DNA of 64,000 nt from Bifidobacterium catenulatum PV20-2 (GCF_000800455.1 NZ_CP007456.1:372001-436000), one strand, 5' to 3'; positions 18,400 to 28,456 are shown, counted from the first letter of the stretch. A program made the numbers and translations. Notes: generated by a model not told the origin, from the letters alone.

Positions 18400-19584
18400 A
18401 TGCAGCAGCAGCTGAACACGCCTGAAGAGCTTCGTGCCATCCGTCAGGCCATGGATGAAGGTAAGAATCCGCTGGTGGTTACGGATGTGCCGCGATGGGA
18501 AGATCAGGTTGGCATCAGCCGCATCGTGAACCGCCGAGTGCTTGAATTTGAGGTGCTTCCCACACCGGCGCAAGTGTTGGGCGATCTGCCGCTCAGCGAT
18601 CAGGCTCAGGAAATCGTTGCCTATTCTCGAGATGAGATTCGCGCCTGCCTATATGGTCAGGATGATCGATTGCTGGTGATTGTAGGCCCATGTTCCGTGC
18701 ATGATCCTGCTGCAGCGCTCGATTACGCCCGTCGTTTAGCCGCGTTGAAAGACGAGTTGGGCGGCGAATTGCTGATTGTGATGCGCGTGTATTTCGAAAA
18801 GCCGCGTACCACAGTCGGTTGGAAGGGTCTAATTAACGATCCCGACATCGATGGCAGCTGCAATATCAAGAAGGGTTTGCTGTTAGCCCGCCGTACACTG
18901 CTTGGCGTATTGGACGCCGGTTTGGCTGCGGCCACGGAATTCCTGGAACCAACCAGCCCGCAGTACATTTCCGACGCGGTCAGCTGGGGTGCGGTCGGCG
19001 CTCGCAATACCGAAAGCCAGGTGCACCGTCAGCTCGCTTCGGGCATGTCGATGCCGATCGGCTTCAAAAACGCCACTGATGGTTCCATCAAAGCGCCGAC
19101 CGATTCATGTTTTGCTTCGGCACAACAGCACACGTTCTTCGGCGTCGATCACATGGGCCGCGCGGCCGTGGTCAAAACGCTCGGCAATCCCGACTGCCAC
19201 GTGGTGTTGCGCGGTTCGAGCAGAGGCCCGAACTATGACTCCGAATCCGTGGCGAACGCCATGAAGCTGATCCGTGAAAAAATGCCGGCTGAGTCCGCGG
19301 CCGCGCACGGCCTGATCGTGGACTGTTCGCATGGCAATTCCGGCAAAGACGAGCATCGTCAGGCCGAAGTGGTGCGCAATATCGCAAGTCGCATCGCCGA
19401 CGGTGAAGAGGGCATCACCGGCATCATGATGGAAAGCTTCATCGAGGGTGGCAGCCAAAAACCGGCACCGCTTGCCGAGTTGACGTACGGTCAATCCATC
19501 ACCGACAAATGCTTGAGCTGGCAGACCACGGAACAGCTGCTGCGCGAACTTGCGCAAGCCGTGAGCAAGCGCCGCTGGAAGTGA
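18400..19584 (+). CDS. aroF: 3-deoxy-7-phosphoheptulonate synthase (DAHP synthase), copy 2
   Basis: A second type I DAHP synthase of 394 residues with the same core motifs (LVIVGPCSVHDPAAALDYA, RVYFEKPRTTVGWKGL, GARNTESQVHRQLASGMSMP). Its N-terminal region, where allosteric sites lie in this family, differs clearly from copy 1. A TTG in frame at 18355 would lengthen it, but AAGGAG at 18385-18390 with a 9-base spacing supports the ATG at 18400. The symbol is approximate; aroF/aroG assignment needs feedback-inhibition data. mtnN follows after 67 bases. Confidence 0.93.
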   Translation: MQQQLNTPEELRAIRQAMDEGKNPLVVTDVPRWEDQVGISRIVNRRVLEFEVLPTPAQVLGDLPLSDQAQEIVAYSRDEIRACLYGQDDRLLVIVGPCSVHDPAAALDYARRLAALKDELGGELLIVMRVYFEKPRTTVGWKGLINDPDIDGSCNIKKGLLLARRTLLGVLDAGLAAATEFLEPTSPQYISDAVSWGAVGARNTESQVHRQLASGMSMPIGFKNATDGSIKAPTDSCFASAQQHTFFGVDHMGRAAVVKTLGNPDCHVVLRGSSRGPNYDSESVANAMKLIREKMPAESAAAHGLIVDCSHGNSGKDEHRQAEVVRNIASRIADGEEGITGIMMESFIEGGSQKPAPLAELTYGQSITDKCLSWQTTEQLLRELAQAVSKRRWK

Positions 19585-19651
19585 GCGAAGCAAAAATAAG
19601 CGAAACCAAGCGAAAAGCGTGAAGCGTGAAGCAATCGAAAGGAACGAACGC

Positions 19652-20359
19652 ATGAGCACAATCGCCATCATTGGCGCCATGGACGAGGAAGTCGCCAATA
19701 TCGCATCCGCATTGAGCGACATCACCGTAACGGAGGAAGCCGGCGTCAGCGTGACGCGAGGCACCATCGAAACCAACAAGGGCACTCGTGTCAACGTTGC
19801 GGCAACGGTCGGCGGCATGGGCACCGTCAATATCGCCGCCACCACGCAGCATCTCATCGACGCGGACCAGCCTGACGCCGTGATCTTCTCCGGCATCGCA
19901 GGCAATCTCAACACGCATCTGCACATCAACGACGTGGTGCTTGGCGGCACGTTGCGCTACCTCGACACTGACATGCGTCTCGTCGGCCAGTGGAAGCCAG
20001 GAACTGCGGACCAGCCGGTGGAGGAATTCCACTCCGACGACCGCCTGATCGAAGTTGCCGATAAGGTGCTGACCGATCTGAACGTGCATCACATTACCGG
20101 CATCATCGCCACCGGCAACTATTTCGTGGACGATCCGAAGAAAGTGGAGCAGGTGATTCGCGAAACCGGCGCGGACGCGGTCGAAATGGAAGGCGCCGCG
20201 GTGGCACATATCGCGGCACGCAACGACCTGCCCGTGCTGGTCATTCGCGCGTTGAGCGACAATGCCGACACGGATTACGTGGAATTCAAGGAATTCGACA
20301 TTTCAGAATATGCCGACACTGCGGCGAAAATCGCAGTGAACATCGTCAAGCGCATGTAA
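19652..20359 (+). CDS. mtnN: 5'-methylthioadenosine/S-adenosylhomocysteine nucleosidase
   Basis: The enzyme cleaves MTA and SAH to adenine and the ribose product, recycling SAM by-products. The 235-residue protein has IGAMDEEVANI with the catalytic Glu, AATVGGMGTVNIAATTQ, VEMEGAAVAHIA with the substrate-binding Met-Glu, and RALSDNAD with the catalytic Asp. GAAAGGA 9 bases upstream supports 19652 over the in-frame ATG at 19619. It is the last gene before the phosphate-signalling module. Confidence 0.93.
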   Translation: MSTIAIIGAMDEEVANIASALSDITVTEEAGVSVTRGTIETNKGTRVNVAATVGGMGTVNIAATTQHLIDADQPDAVIFSGIAGNLNTHLHINDVVLGGTLRYLDTDMRLVGQWKPGTADQPVEEFHSDDRLIEVADKVLTDLNVHHITGIIATGNYFVDDPKKVEQVIRETGADAVEMEGAAVAHIAARNDLPVLVIRALSDNADTDYVEFKEFDISEYADTAAKIAVNIVKRM

Positions 20360-20541
20360 GCGCAGCACGGCCTGTCCAGCGCATCGATCGCCGGACAGGC
20401 CGTCTCATATTTCGGTATGGCGAATCTCATGAAAGTGAACTGCAGGGAAACTTCCGATGGCGTGAGGGAATCGCGCACGGAAATCGCTTTCCGGAACCGC
20501 TACTGTTGAAGAAGAATGACGGATTATCGGAAGGTTAACAT

Positions 20542-21888
20542 ATGACGCTAGAGCACGTGGTGATGGCGATTGTGGTTGTCGCCGTCGCTGTGGTCGCCTT
20601 TCTTCTGGGGCGTGCCCGAGGCGTTCAGCTCGAGGAGGATGAGATCGCCCCGAACGATCCAAGCCTGTTCGGCGCGCAGAAGAACATGTCGCTATTCGGT
20701 CCGCGCGTGCCTGTGCAGTCCACGGAACGCCAGCTTATTGCCGTCATGCCGGAGGCGTTGATCGTCGTCGATTCGCTGGCGTCGGTCAAATATGTGTCCC
20801 CGGGCGCGCAGCGTTTCGGCATTGTTGAAGACCATGCGATGACGCTCGCCGAAATCCGCGATATTCTGCGATTGGTGTCGACCGACAGCGTGGTGCGTGA
20901 GCGTGAATTGTCGATTCCGTTGGACCGCTCCGCCCGTGCGGCCGCGAAGAACACCGACGGCAAGGGCATTGAGGCGGGCAAGTTCCGCCCTTCCGACACG
21001 CTGTATCTGCATGTGCGCGTCGGCCAGATTTCCGATGATCTGTTTGCGATTTTCATTTCCGATATGAGCGAGCAGCGTCGTTTTGAAATCATGCGTCGTG
21101 ATTTCGTGACGAACGTTTCGCACGAATTGAAAACCCCGGCAGGTGCGATTTCTCTGCTTGCCGAAACGATTGGCGATGCTGCAGACGATCCCGATATGGT
21201 GAAGTATTTCGCTGGTCGTGTGTCCAAGGAATCCGAACGATTGACGGAATTGGTACATCGCTTGATCGACTTGCAGAAGGCGCAAAGTGCGGCTGCGGTG
21301 CTGAACGCGGAACGGCTTTCCGTACTTGCGTTGGTACGCGAGGCGATCGTCGAAAACCAAGTGAAGGCCGAATCGAAGCATATCAATCTGGTGCTTTCGT
21401 TGAATGGCAAGCAGAAGCTGGTGCACGTCGAGGGTGCCGTAAACGCTGTCGATGAGGATGATGTGTTCATCAACGCCGATCATGAAACCATCAAAACCGC
21501 GGTGAAGAATCTGGTGGAGAACGCCGTCAACTATTCTCCGGAACACACCACCGTCGCAGTCGGCGTCGGCAGTAGCGATGGCAAGGTTTCGATTCGTGTC
21601 GTCGACCAGGGCATTGGCATTCCGGAATCCTCGTTGGATCGTATTTTCGAGCGATTCTACCGTGTCGATCCCGCGCGCTCCCGCGAAACAGGGGGTACGG
21701 GATTGGGCTTGGCCATCACCAAACATTGCGTGCAGGATTGTGGAGGCACTATTGCCGTGTGGTCGCGTGAGGGGGAAGGGTCGACCTTCACCATCACCTT
21801 GCCTCAGGCGGAATCGGAGCAAGACGAGGAATCTGCGAAATCTGAAACCGTGGAAATTAGTGAATCAGAGCAGCTTCCAATCGAATAA
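20542..21888 (+). CDS. Sensor histidine kinase, SenX3/PhoR type
   Basis: A single membrane helix spans about residues 5-22, followed by a PAS-like sensory region (about 60-180). The HisKA dimerisation motif NVSHELKTPAGAIS (phospho-acceptor His about 194) and an HATPase domain follow. The latter has N box NLVENAVNYSP, G1 DQGIGIP, F box FERFYR and G2 GTGLGLAI. The 448-residue protein precedes an OmpR-type regulator and the pst operon, so it most likely senses phosphate status as SenX3 or PhoR do. AAGG lies 8 bases before the ATG. Confidence 0.92.
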   Translation: MTLEHVVMAIVVVAVAVVAFLLGRARGVQLEEDEIAPNDPSLFGAQKNMSLFGPRVPVQSTERQLIAVMPEALIVVDSLASVKYVSPGAQRFGIVEDHAMTLAEIRDILRLVSTDSVVRERELSIPLDRSARAAAKNTDGKGIEAGKFRPSDTLYLHVRVGQISDDLFAIFISDMSEQRRFEIMRRDFVTNVSHELKTPAGAISLLAETIGDAADDPDMVKYFAGRVSKESERLTELVHRLIDLQKAQSAAAVLNAERLSVLALVREAIVENQVKAESKHINLVLSLNGKQKLVHVEGAVNAVDEDDVFINADHETIKTAVKNLVENAVNYSPEHTTVAVGVGSSDGKVSIRVVDQGIGIPESSLDRIFERFYRVDPARSRETGGTGLGLAITKHCVQDCGGTIAVWSREGEGSTFTITLPQAESEQDEESAKSETVEISESEQLPIE

Positions 21889-21969
21889 TTCAAGCAAGAA
21901 CGAATAATTCAAGCAAATAACCAAACCAATCAACGTTCCAATCAACAAGAGCACAGAGGAGAAGCACTG

Positions 21970-22674
21970 ATGACGCGAATTCTGATCGTCGAGGACGAGG
22001 AATCGTATCGAGAGCCGCTGGTCTACCAGCTCACCCGCGAAGGCTACGACGTGTCCGCCGCGGCCACCGGCGAGGAGGGGCTGGAACTGTTCACCAAAGG
22101 CGGCATCGATCTGGTGTTGCTCGATCTGATGCTGCCGGGGCTCGACGGCACCGCACTATGTCGCAGAATTCGTGAGCAAAGCCGTGTACCGATCATCATG
22201 CTCACCGCGAAAAGCGCAGAAATCGACAAGGTGGTCGGTTTGGAAATCGGCGCGGACGACTACATCACCAAGCCGTACTCGTTCCGCGAGCTGCTGGCGC
22301 GGGTGCGTGCGGTGCTGCGACGCAACCAGATGGTGGCCGACGCGACGGAATCCTCCGACGACGATATTCCGCTGATCTGCGGTGACATTTCCATGAAGAT
22401 CGGCCAGCATGAGGTGATGGTGCGCGGAGAGAACGTGTTCTTCCCGCTGAAGGAATTCGAGCTTCTCGAATATCTCATGCAGAACAAGGGCCGTGTGATG
22501 ACCCGCCACCAGCTGATCGACCGCATTTGGGGGTCCGATTACGTTGGCGACACCAAAACGTTGGATGTGCACGTCAAGCGTGTCCGTTCCAAAATCGAGG
22601 AGGATCCGGCGCATCCGAAATATCTGACCACCGTGCGTGGCTTGGGCTATAAAATTGACGTTCCTGCGGAATAA
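21970..22674 (+). CDS. OmpR-family response regulator, RegX3/PhoB type
   Basis: The receiver domain begins RILIVEDEESYREPL, with phospho-acceptor Asp52 in LVLLDLMLPG and the Lys in DDYITKPYSFREL. A winged-helix DNA-binding domain follows (about 130-232; RIWGSDYVGDTKTLDVHVKRVR). It lies 81 bases after the kinase and just upstream of pstS, whose promoter region holds an 11-bp direct-repeat PHO box, the kind of site bound by PhoP/RegX3-type regulators. GAGGAGAAG precedes the ATG. Confidence 0.93.
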   Translation: MTRILIVEDEESYREPLVYQLTREGYDVSAAATGEEGLELFTKGGIDLVLLDLMLPGLDGTALCRRIREQSRVPIIMLTAKSAEIDKVVGLEIGADDYITKPYSFRELLARVRAVLRRNQMVADATESSDDDIPLICGDISMKIGQHEVMVRGENVFFPLKEFELLEYLMQNKGRVMTRHQLIDRIWGSDYVGDTKTLDVHVKRVRSKIEEDPAHPKYLTTVRGLGYKIDVPAE

Positions 22675-22852
22675 AGTGGAAATATCGCGATAGCTGGAAA
22701 TATATAAGATAAAACACTGTGATTCCAGTAACCATCGTAAGTTGCAGAATAATTGATTATTGATTGATAACTGAATGTAAGACCGTGGTATCACGGTAGT
22801 CGCCGAAGATCGGTGAATGGAAATGACGGAAACGTCCGAAGTGTCGTAGAGT

Positions 22853-22874
22853 GTTCATCTTCCGTTCACCGATT
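22853..22874 (+). promoter_or_regulatory. PHO box upstream of pstS
   Basis: Two adjacent 11-base units, GTTCATCTTCC and GTTCACCGATT, match the GTTCAC(C)-type direct repeat recognised by actinobacterial phosphate regulators. It lies about 120 bases before pstS within the 321-base spacer that otherwise shows only AT-rich sequence and a TTGACA at 22907-22912. Binding by the adjacent response regulator is inference. Confidence 0.7.
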
Positions 22875-22995
22875 TTGGTTTTGCGGGACTAAAACCACCA
22901 ATAGGCTTGACAGTGTCATGAAGAACGATGGCGACAACAGAATATGAAATGTCAGAAACATACGCCATCAGAATGTTGACAGAGGGAAAAGAATA

Positions 22996-24126
22996 ATGCG
23001 TAATTCCATTCTCGTACGCTCCATTGCAGCTGTGTCCGGCATTGTGATGCTGGCTTCTGTCGCGGCTTGCGGCGACAACACTGCTTCCAACACTGATTCT
23101 TCGGCTAGCACCGACACCAAGACCACCGAAGCCGTGTCCGGCAACTTCTCCGGCGCTGGCGCTTCCTCCCAGCAGGCTGCTGTGGAAGCCTGGATTGCCG
23201 GCTTCCAGGGCACCAACCCGGATGCCAAGGTCGCTTACAACCCGTCTGGTTCCGGCGCTGGCGTTTCCACCTTCCTGACCGGCGCCACCGCATGGGCCGG
23301 CTCCGATGCCGCCCTGTCCAATGACGAGGTCGAGCAGTCCAAGAGCGTGTGCGCTTCCGGCAACGCCTTCGACATCCCGGTCTATGTCTCCCCGATCGCA
23401 GTGGTCTTCAACCTCAACGGCATCTCCGGCAAGGGCAAGACCCTGAACATGGACGCCGACACCATCGCCAAGATCTTCGACGGCAAGATCACCAAGTGGA
23501 ACGATGACGCCATCAAGCAGCAGAACCCGAAGGTTGACCTGCCTGATCTCGACATCACCGTGGTGCACCGCTCCGACAAGTCCGGCACCACCAAGAACTT
23601 CCTGAGCTACGTCAAGGATGCCGCTGGCGACGCTTGGGGCTATGAGCTCGGCGAGAACTGGCCGAACGAGGTTGGCCAGGGTGCCAAGGGCACCTCCGGC
23701 GTGATTTCCACCGTGCAGCAGGCTGACGGCACCATCGGCTACGCCGATGCCTCCCAGGCTGGCGAGCTCGGCACCGTTGCGGTGAAGGTTGGCGACAATT
23801 ACGTGCCGTTCTCCGCTGAGGCCGCCGCCAAGGTTGTGGATGCCTCCCCGCTCGACGAATCCGCCACCGGCGACAACCGTGTGGTCGTCAAGCTCGACCA
23901 CAACACCACCGAGGCCGGTGCCTACCCGATCGTGCTTGTCTCCTACGACATCGCCTGCCCGGCATACAAGGATGCCAACACCGCCAAGTTCGTCAAGTCC
24001 TGGCTCACCTACGTGGTCAGCGACGAAGGCCAGCAGACCGCTGCCTCCGCAGCAGGCTCCGCTCCGCTGTCCAACACCATGCGCCAGAAGGTCCTCAAGT
24101 CCATCGACGCCATCGAAACCAAGTGA
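22996..24126 (+). CDS. pstS: Phosphate ABC transporter substrate-binding lipoprotein
   Basis: A lipoprotein signal peptide ends at SVAACGDN (lipobox Cys about residue 25), followed by a Ser/Thr-rich linker. The phosphate-binding regions GAGASSQQAAVEAW, SGSGAGVSTFLTG, WAGSDAAL and RSDKSGTTKNF are all present. PstS captures inorganic phosphate outside the membrane and delivers it to PstCA. Codon use is strongly biased to C-ending codons, typical of a highly expressed gene. Length 376 is normal. A stable stem-loop follows before pstC. Confidence 0.96.
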   Translation: MRNSILVRSIAAVSGIVMLASVAACGDNTASNTDSSASTDTKTTEAVSGNFSGAGASSQQAAVEAWIAGFQGTNPDAKVAYNPSGSGAGVSTFLTGATAWAGSDAALSNDEVEQSKSVCASGNAFDIPVYVSPIAVVFNLNGISGKGKTLNMDADTIAKIFDGKITKWNDDAIKQQNPKVDLPDLDITVVHRSDKSGTTKNFLSYVKDAAGDAWGYELGENWPNEVGQGAKGTSGVISTVQQADGTIGYADASQAGELGTVAVKVGDNYVPFSAEAAAKVVDASPLDESATGDNRVVVKLDHNTTEAGAYPIVLVSYDIACPAYKDANTAKFVKSWLTYVVSDEGQQTAASAAGSAPLSNTMRQKVLKSIDAIETK

Positions 24127-24176
24127 GCTTTGGTACAGTAAGCGATAAGCTCTCGGTGAACGGCAACTGACCGTCT

Positions 24177-24221
24177 GTTTCAGGCCGCAGCCGCAACATG
24201 AAAGCGGGTGCGGCCTGAAAC
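24177..24221 (+). promoter_or_regulatory. Stem-loop between pstS and pstC
   Basis: GTTTCAGGCCGCA at 24177-24189 pairs perfectly with TGCGGCCTGAAAC at 24209-24221. There is no T run afterwards, so this looks like an RNA-stability or partial-attenuation element that would leave more pstS than pstCAB message (inference). Confidence 0.65.
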
Positions 24222-24326
24222 GGTACTTGTAGGTGAAACGGAAAGCGTAATCATCGAACGTCATCATCGCAAGTCATCGAACGTCATCGTAGACCTGTTC
24301 AAGCAATCGCAAGTTAAGGAGAACCC

Positions 24327-25280
24327 GTGAGTTCGCAAAGCAAAACGGCACAGCAGCCGGTGAGCGGCAAAAACGCGGATAAGGTGTTCCGGGGCGTGGC
24401 TTACGCCTGTGGCATCCTGATCCTCGTAGTGCTCGCCGCCGTCGCGCTGTTCCTGCTGTTCCGCGCATGGCCGTTGATCGGCGGCGATCAGCAGGCTAAT
24501 AGCGAAACCATCAGCAACTTCACCGGCGGCAAGGCCTCCAGCTTCTGGGGCTATGTCGGACCGCTACTGTTCGGCACCGTGCTGATCTCCGCGCTGGCAC
24601 TGTTGATTTCCTTCTTCGTGTCGGTCGGCATCGCACTGTTCATTTCGCACTATGCGCCGAAGAAGCTCGCCACCGCCTTGAGCTATGTGGTCGATCTGCT
24701 TGCCGCAATCCCGTCCGTTATCTACGGTCTGTGGGGCGGTCTGGTGCTGGTGCCTGCCATCTACCCGTTCTGGAATTGGGTGGCCAAGTATCTTGGCTGG
24801 ATTCCGCTGTTCGCAGGTCCTGCCGCCAATCCTTCCCGTACCGTCGCCACCGTGGCCGTGGTGCTCGCAGTCATGATCCTGCCGATCATCACTTCCATGT
24901 CTCGCGATATCTTCCTGCAGACTCCGCGCCTTCAGGAAGAGGCTGCGCTCGCATTGGGCGCCACTCGTTGGGAAATGGTCAAGCTTGCGGTGCTGCCGTT
25001 CGGCAAGTCCGGTGTGGTGTCTGCTTCGATGTTGGGCTTGGGCCGCGCACTTGGCGAAACCATGGCCGTGCTCATGATCCTGTCTCCGGGCCTCAACTAC
25101 TCCATCAAGCTGCTGCAGGCCTCGCAGAACCAGACGATCGCAGCCAACATCGCCGCACAGTATCCGGAAGCCAACGATCTCGGCGTGTCCGTGCTGATCG
25201 GCACCGGCCTGGTGCTGTTCCTCATTACTTTCGTGGTGAATTTCATCGCCCGTAAGCTTACCGAGAAAGCGAGTGCGTGA
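24327..25280 (+). CDS. pstC: Phosphate ABC transporter permease PstC
   Basis: The 317-residue integral membrane protein has about six helices and the binding-protein-dependent permease motif EEAALALGATRWEMVKLAVLP typical of the PstC EAA loop. It forms the channel with PstA. The GTG start follows TTAAGGAGAA. Its stop overlaps pstA by one base (TGATG arrangement), so the two are coupled. Confidence 0.95.
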   Translation: MSSQSKTAQQPVSGKNADKVFRGVAYACGILILVVLAAVALFLLFRAWPLIGGDQQANSETISNFTGGKASSFWGYVGPLLFGTVLISALALLISFFVSVGIALFISHYAPKKLATALSYVVDLLAAIPSVIYGLWGGLVLVPAIYPFWNWVAKYLGWIPLFAGPAANPSRTVATVAVVLAVMILPIITSMSRDIFLQTPRLQEEAALALGATRWEMVKLAVLPFGKSGVVSASMLGLGRALGETMAVLMILSPGLNYSIKLLQASQNQTIAANIAAQYPEANDLGVSVLIGTGLVLFLITFVVNFIARKLTEKASA

Positions 25281-26275
25281 TGACCGCAGTGAATAACAAC
25301 GCTTCTCCGATGGACGGTGCCCCCGTCATCGATTTCGACAAGTTCAAGCCGACGCGTTCCTTTACCGCTGCACGTAAGCGCAAGGATCTTGCGATGCGCG
25401 TGCTGATCGCTCTTGCGTTCATTGTGGCGCTGATTCCGCTGTTCTCGGTACTGCTCACCACCATCGTCAACGGTGTCAAGAGGCTGAACCTCAACTTCCT
25501 GAGCTATAACATGACCGGTGTGGTCGGCGGCAATCCGACGCCGTCCGGTGGTTACGGCGGTATTCAGCACGCCATCATCGGTACGCTGGAAATCACGTTC
25601 GGCGCTATGGTCATTTCCATTCCGATCGGTCTGATGTGCGCCGTGTACTTGGTGGAATATTCCAACCGTGGCAAGCTGGCTCGCGTCATCACCCTGCTGG
25701 TCGACGTGATGAGTGGTATTCCGTCCATCGTCGCAGGTTTGTTCGCATTCTCGATGTTCACGATTCTGATTGGACCTGGCACCATCAACGGTTTCGAAGG
25801 TTCCGTGGCACTGTCGCTGCTGATGCTGCCGACCGTGGTCAAGTCTTCTGAAGAAATGTTGAAGATCGTGCCTCACGACTTGCGTGAAGCGTCGTATGCT
25901 TTGGGTGTTACCAAGCAGCGCACGATTACGAAGATTGTGTTGCGTACCGCTTTGCCGGGCATTGTTTCCGGTGCGATTCTCGCCGTCGCCCGTGTGATTG
26001 GTGAGACCGCTCCGTTGCTGATGACCGCAGGCTACATCGCCTCCACGAACGTCAACCTCTTCTCCGGCCAGATGACCACCCTTCCGGTGTACGTCTACCA
26101 GGAGTACTCCAAGCTCAACGCGAATTGCCCGGCTTCCGCCGACGCTTCCTGCGTGACCACCATCCCGATGGAACGCGCATGGGCCGCGGCTCTCGTGCTG
26201 ATCCTCATCGTGCTTATCCTCAACCTTATCGGTCGACTCGTGGCGAAGATCTTTGCCGTCAAGTCGGAACGATGA
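25280..26275 (+). CDS. pstA: Phosphate ABC transporter permease PstA
   Basis: Six predicted membrane helices and the EAA-loop sequence REASYALGVTKQRTITKIVL identify PstA. It begins with an ATG that shares its A with the pstC stop; a GTG three bases earlier is an alternative. The 331-residue length includes an N-terminal cytoplasmic segment of about 40 residues. Confidence 0.95.
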   Translation: MTAVNNNASPMDGAPVIDFDKFKPTRSFTAARKRKDLAMRVLIALAFIVALIPLFSVLLTTIVNGVKRLNLNFLSYNMTGVVGGNPTPSGGYGGIQHAIIGTLEITFGAMVISIPIGLMCAVYLVEYSNRGKLARVITLLVDVMSGIPSIVAGLFAFSMFTILIGPGTINGFEGSVALSLLMLPTVVKSSEEMLKIVPHDLREASYALGVTKQRTITKIVLRTALPGIVSGAILAVARVIGETAPLLMTAGYIASTNVNLFSGQMTTLPVYVYQEYSKLNANCPASADASCVTTIPMERAWAAALVLILIVLILNLIGRLVAKIFAVKSER

Positions 26276-26316
26276 GCGGTAGTCTTACATACAGAAACAA
26301 CATATAAGGAACCAAA

Positions 26317-27084
<768 letters not shown>

Positions 27085-27096
<12 letters not shown>

Positions 27097-27335
27097 TCGG
27101 CAAAGCCGATTCGCCAAAGCGTAGCGTCGGTCCAGAGGACCGACGCAAGCGAGCTTTAGCGAGCCAGCAAATTGTGCTTCGCTTTGCGAAGCTCTGTAAT
27201 TGCACGCGGCTGATCGGCAAACATCTCTTACTCCCGCTTGCGGGGGATTGTCGTACGAATGTGCGGTCGAAAGTGGTTGCTTCACTAACCATTTCGATCT
27301 CATTCGTGGCGGCCGTTCCTCTGAGCGGGAGTTTT
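27085..27335 (+). repeat. Hairpin-dense spacer after pstB
   Basis: The 329-base gap to the next gene is packed with inverted repeats. CGCTTTGGC (27085-27093) pairs with GCCAAAGCG (27113-27121) around an inner ATCGGC/GCCGAT. GCGTCGGTCC/GGACCGACGC lies at 27124-27146. GCTTCGC/GCGAAGC follows near 27178-27194. ACTCCCGCT near 27230 is complementary to AGCGGGAGT near 27326, which ends in TTTTT. GGCTGATCGGCAAA occurs twice, at 27091 and 27208. The first stem begins inside the 3' end of pstB. Confidence 0.7.
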
Positions 27336-27365
27336 TGTATGTGGTGTCTGATTGCGACACGCTCT

Positions 27366-27384
27366 ATTGATAATGATTCTCAAT
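27366..27384 (+). promoter_or_regulatory. Zur/Fur-type palindrome overlapping a promoter
   Basis: ATTGATAATGATTCTCAAT is a near-perfect inverted repeat of the kind bound by Zur or Fur family repressors. It overlaps a -35 (TTGATA, 27367-27372) spaced 17 bases from a -10 (TATGAT, 27390-27395). Metal-dependent repression of the downstream binding-protein gene is the natural reading. Confidence 0.7.
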
Positions 27385-27425
27385 TAGGTTATGATGACGT
27401 TATATCACGTTAGAGAGGATCTATC

Positions 27426-28319
27426 ATGCACCGTATTGCGAGAATTGCGATTGCCGCACTTGCTTCTGTAGGAATGCTTGCGTCGGTTGCTGCGTGTGGA
27501 AGCGGCCAATCAACATCCGAAAAAAACGGAACCATCGAAGTGGTCGCTTCCGTGAATCAGTGGGGTACCGTGGCGAAAACCCTGGGCGGCGACAACGTCA
27601 ACGTAACCAGCATCATCAATTCCACCAATGTGGATGCGCATGATTACGAGCCAACGACGTCGGATATCGCCAAACTGCAGAAAGCGCAAGTCATCATCGT
27701 CAATGGAGCCGGCTACGACGCTTGGGCGGTCAAAGCGGCGCAATCCGTCAACGCAACCATCGTCAATGCCGCTGAAGTCGGCGGGGTGAATGACGGCGAA
27801 AATCCGCATGTCTGGTTCTCCGCCGATGTGCGCAAGGCAGTGGCACAGGCGATCACCGAAGCGTACGAACAGGCCGACGCCACGAAAAAGAGTGATTTCG
27901 ACAAGCTGCACGATCAGTGGAAATCTGAAGAAGGCAACGTCGAAAGCAAAATCGCCGAAGTGAAACAGAAATCGGATGGATTGGCGTACGCCGCAACGGA
28001 ATCCGTGGCAAGCTATCTGGCGGAAGATATGGGTCTGACCGACGCAACGCCAAGCGGGTACGCGCGAGCCACCGCGAACGAAAGCGAGCCGACGCCAACG
28101 GATATCAAGCAGTTCACCGATGCGCTGAAGGCGGGCGAAATCAAACTGCTGGTGGTCAACACGCAAGAGGAAAGCGAGCTGACAGGAAAAATCACGGACG
28201 CTGCGAAATCCGTGAAAGTGCCCATGGTCGAACTGACCGAGCAAATGCCGGAACAATACGATTCCCTGACGGCATGGATGGAAGGTCTTGTTGACGCCTT
28301 TTCGCAAGCCATTGCGTAA
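27426..28319 (+). CDS. Zinc/manganese ABC transporter substrate-binding lipoprotein (ZnuA/TroA family)
   Basis: The 297-residue protein has a lipoprotein signal with lipobox SVAACGSG. It belongs to the cluster A-I metal-binding family: NVDAHDYEPTTSD carries the first His ligand and ENPHVWFSADV the second. It lacks the long His-rich loop of many ZnuA proteins. The Zur/Fur-like box upstream favours zinc, but manganese cannot be excluded. No permease or ATPase gene is adjacent, so it must work with a transporter encoded elsewhere. GAGAGGAT lies ahead of the ATG. Confidence 0.88.
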   Translation: MHRIARIAIAALASVGMLASVAACGSGQSTSEKNGTIEVVASVNQWGTVAKTLGGDNVNVTSIINSTNVDAHDYEPTTSDIAKLQKAQVIIVNGAGYDAWAVKAAQSVNATIVNAAEVGGVNDGENPHVWFSADVRKAVAQAITEAYEQADATKKSDFDKLHDQWKSEEGNVESKIAEVKQKSDGLAYAATESVASYLAEDMGLTDATPSGYARATANESEPTPTDIKQFTDALKAGEIKLLVVNTQEESELTGKITDAAKSVKVPMVELTEQMPEQYDSLTAWMEGLVDAFSQAIA

Positions 28320-28366
28320 GTCGGTTACATAGCAAATAATACGAAGCAAGCAAAAAGATAACAAGA

Positions 28367-28399
28367 GGGGCGACTCCGCAGTGAAAGCGGAATCGCCCC
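28367..28399. terminator. Bidirectional terminator between convergent genes
   Basis: GGGGCGACTCCGC at 28367-28379 pairs with GCGGAATCGCCCC at 28387-28399. It serves both the metal-binding lipoprotein gene and the NCS2 permease gene. Confidence 0.8.
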
Positions 28400-28456
28400 T
28401 ATCGTATTTTCACATCAGTCGTTTCCATGGATACTGATGTGAACCGACATTCGGAA

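Noticed and set aside
27097-27365. Insertion sequence or CRISPR remnant
   Set aside because: There are no direct repeats of regular size with unique spacers, no terminal inverted repeats with target duplication, and no transposase fragment; only hairpins are seen.
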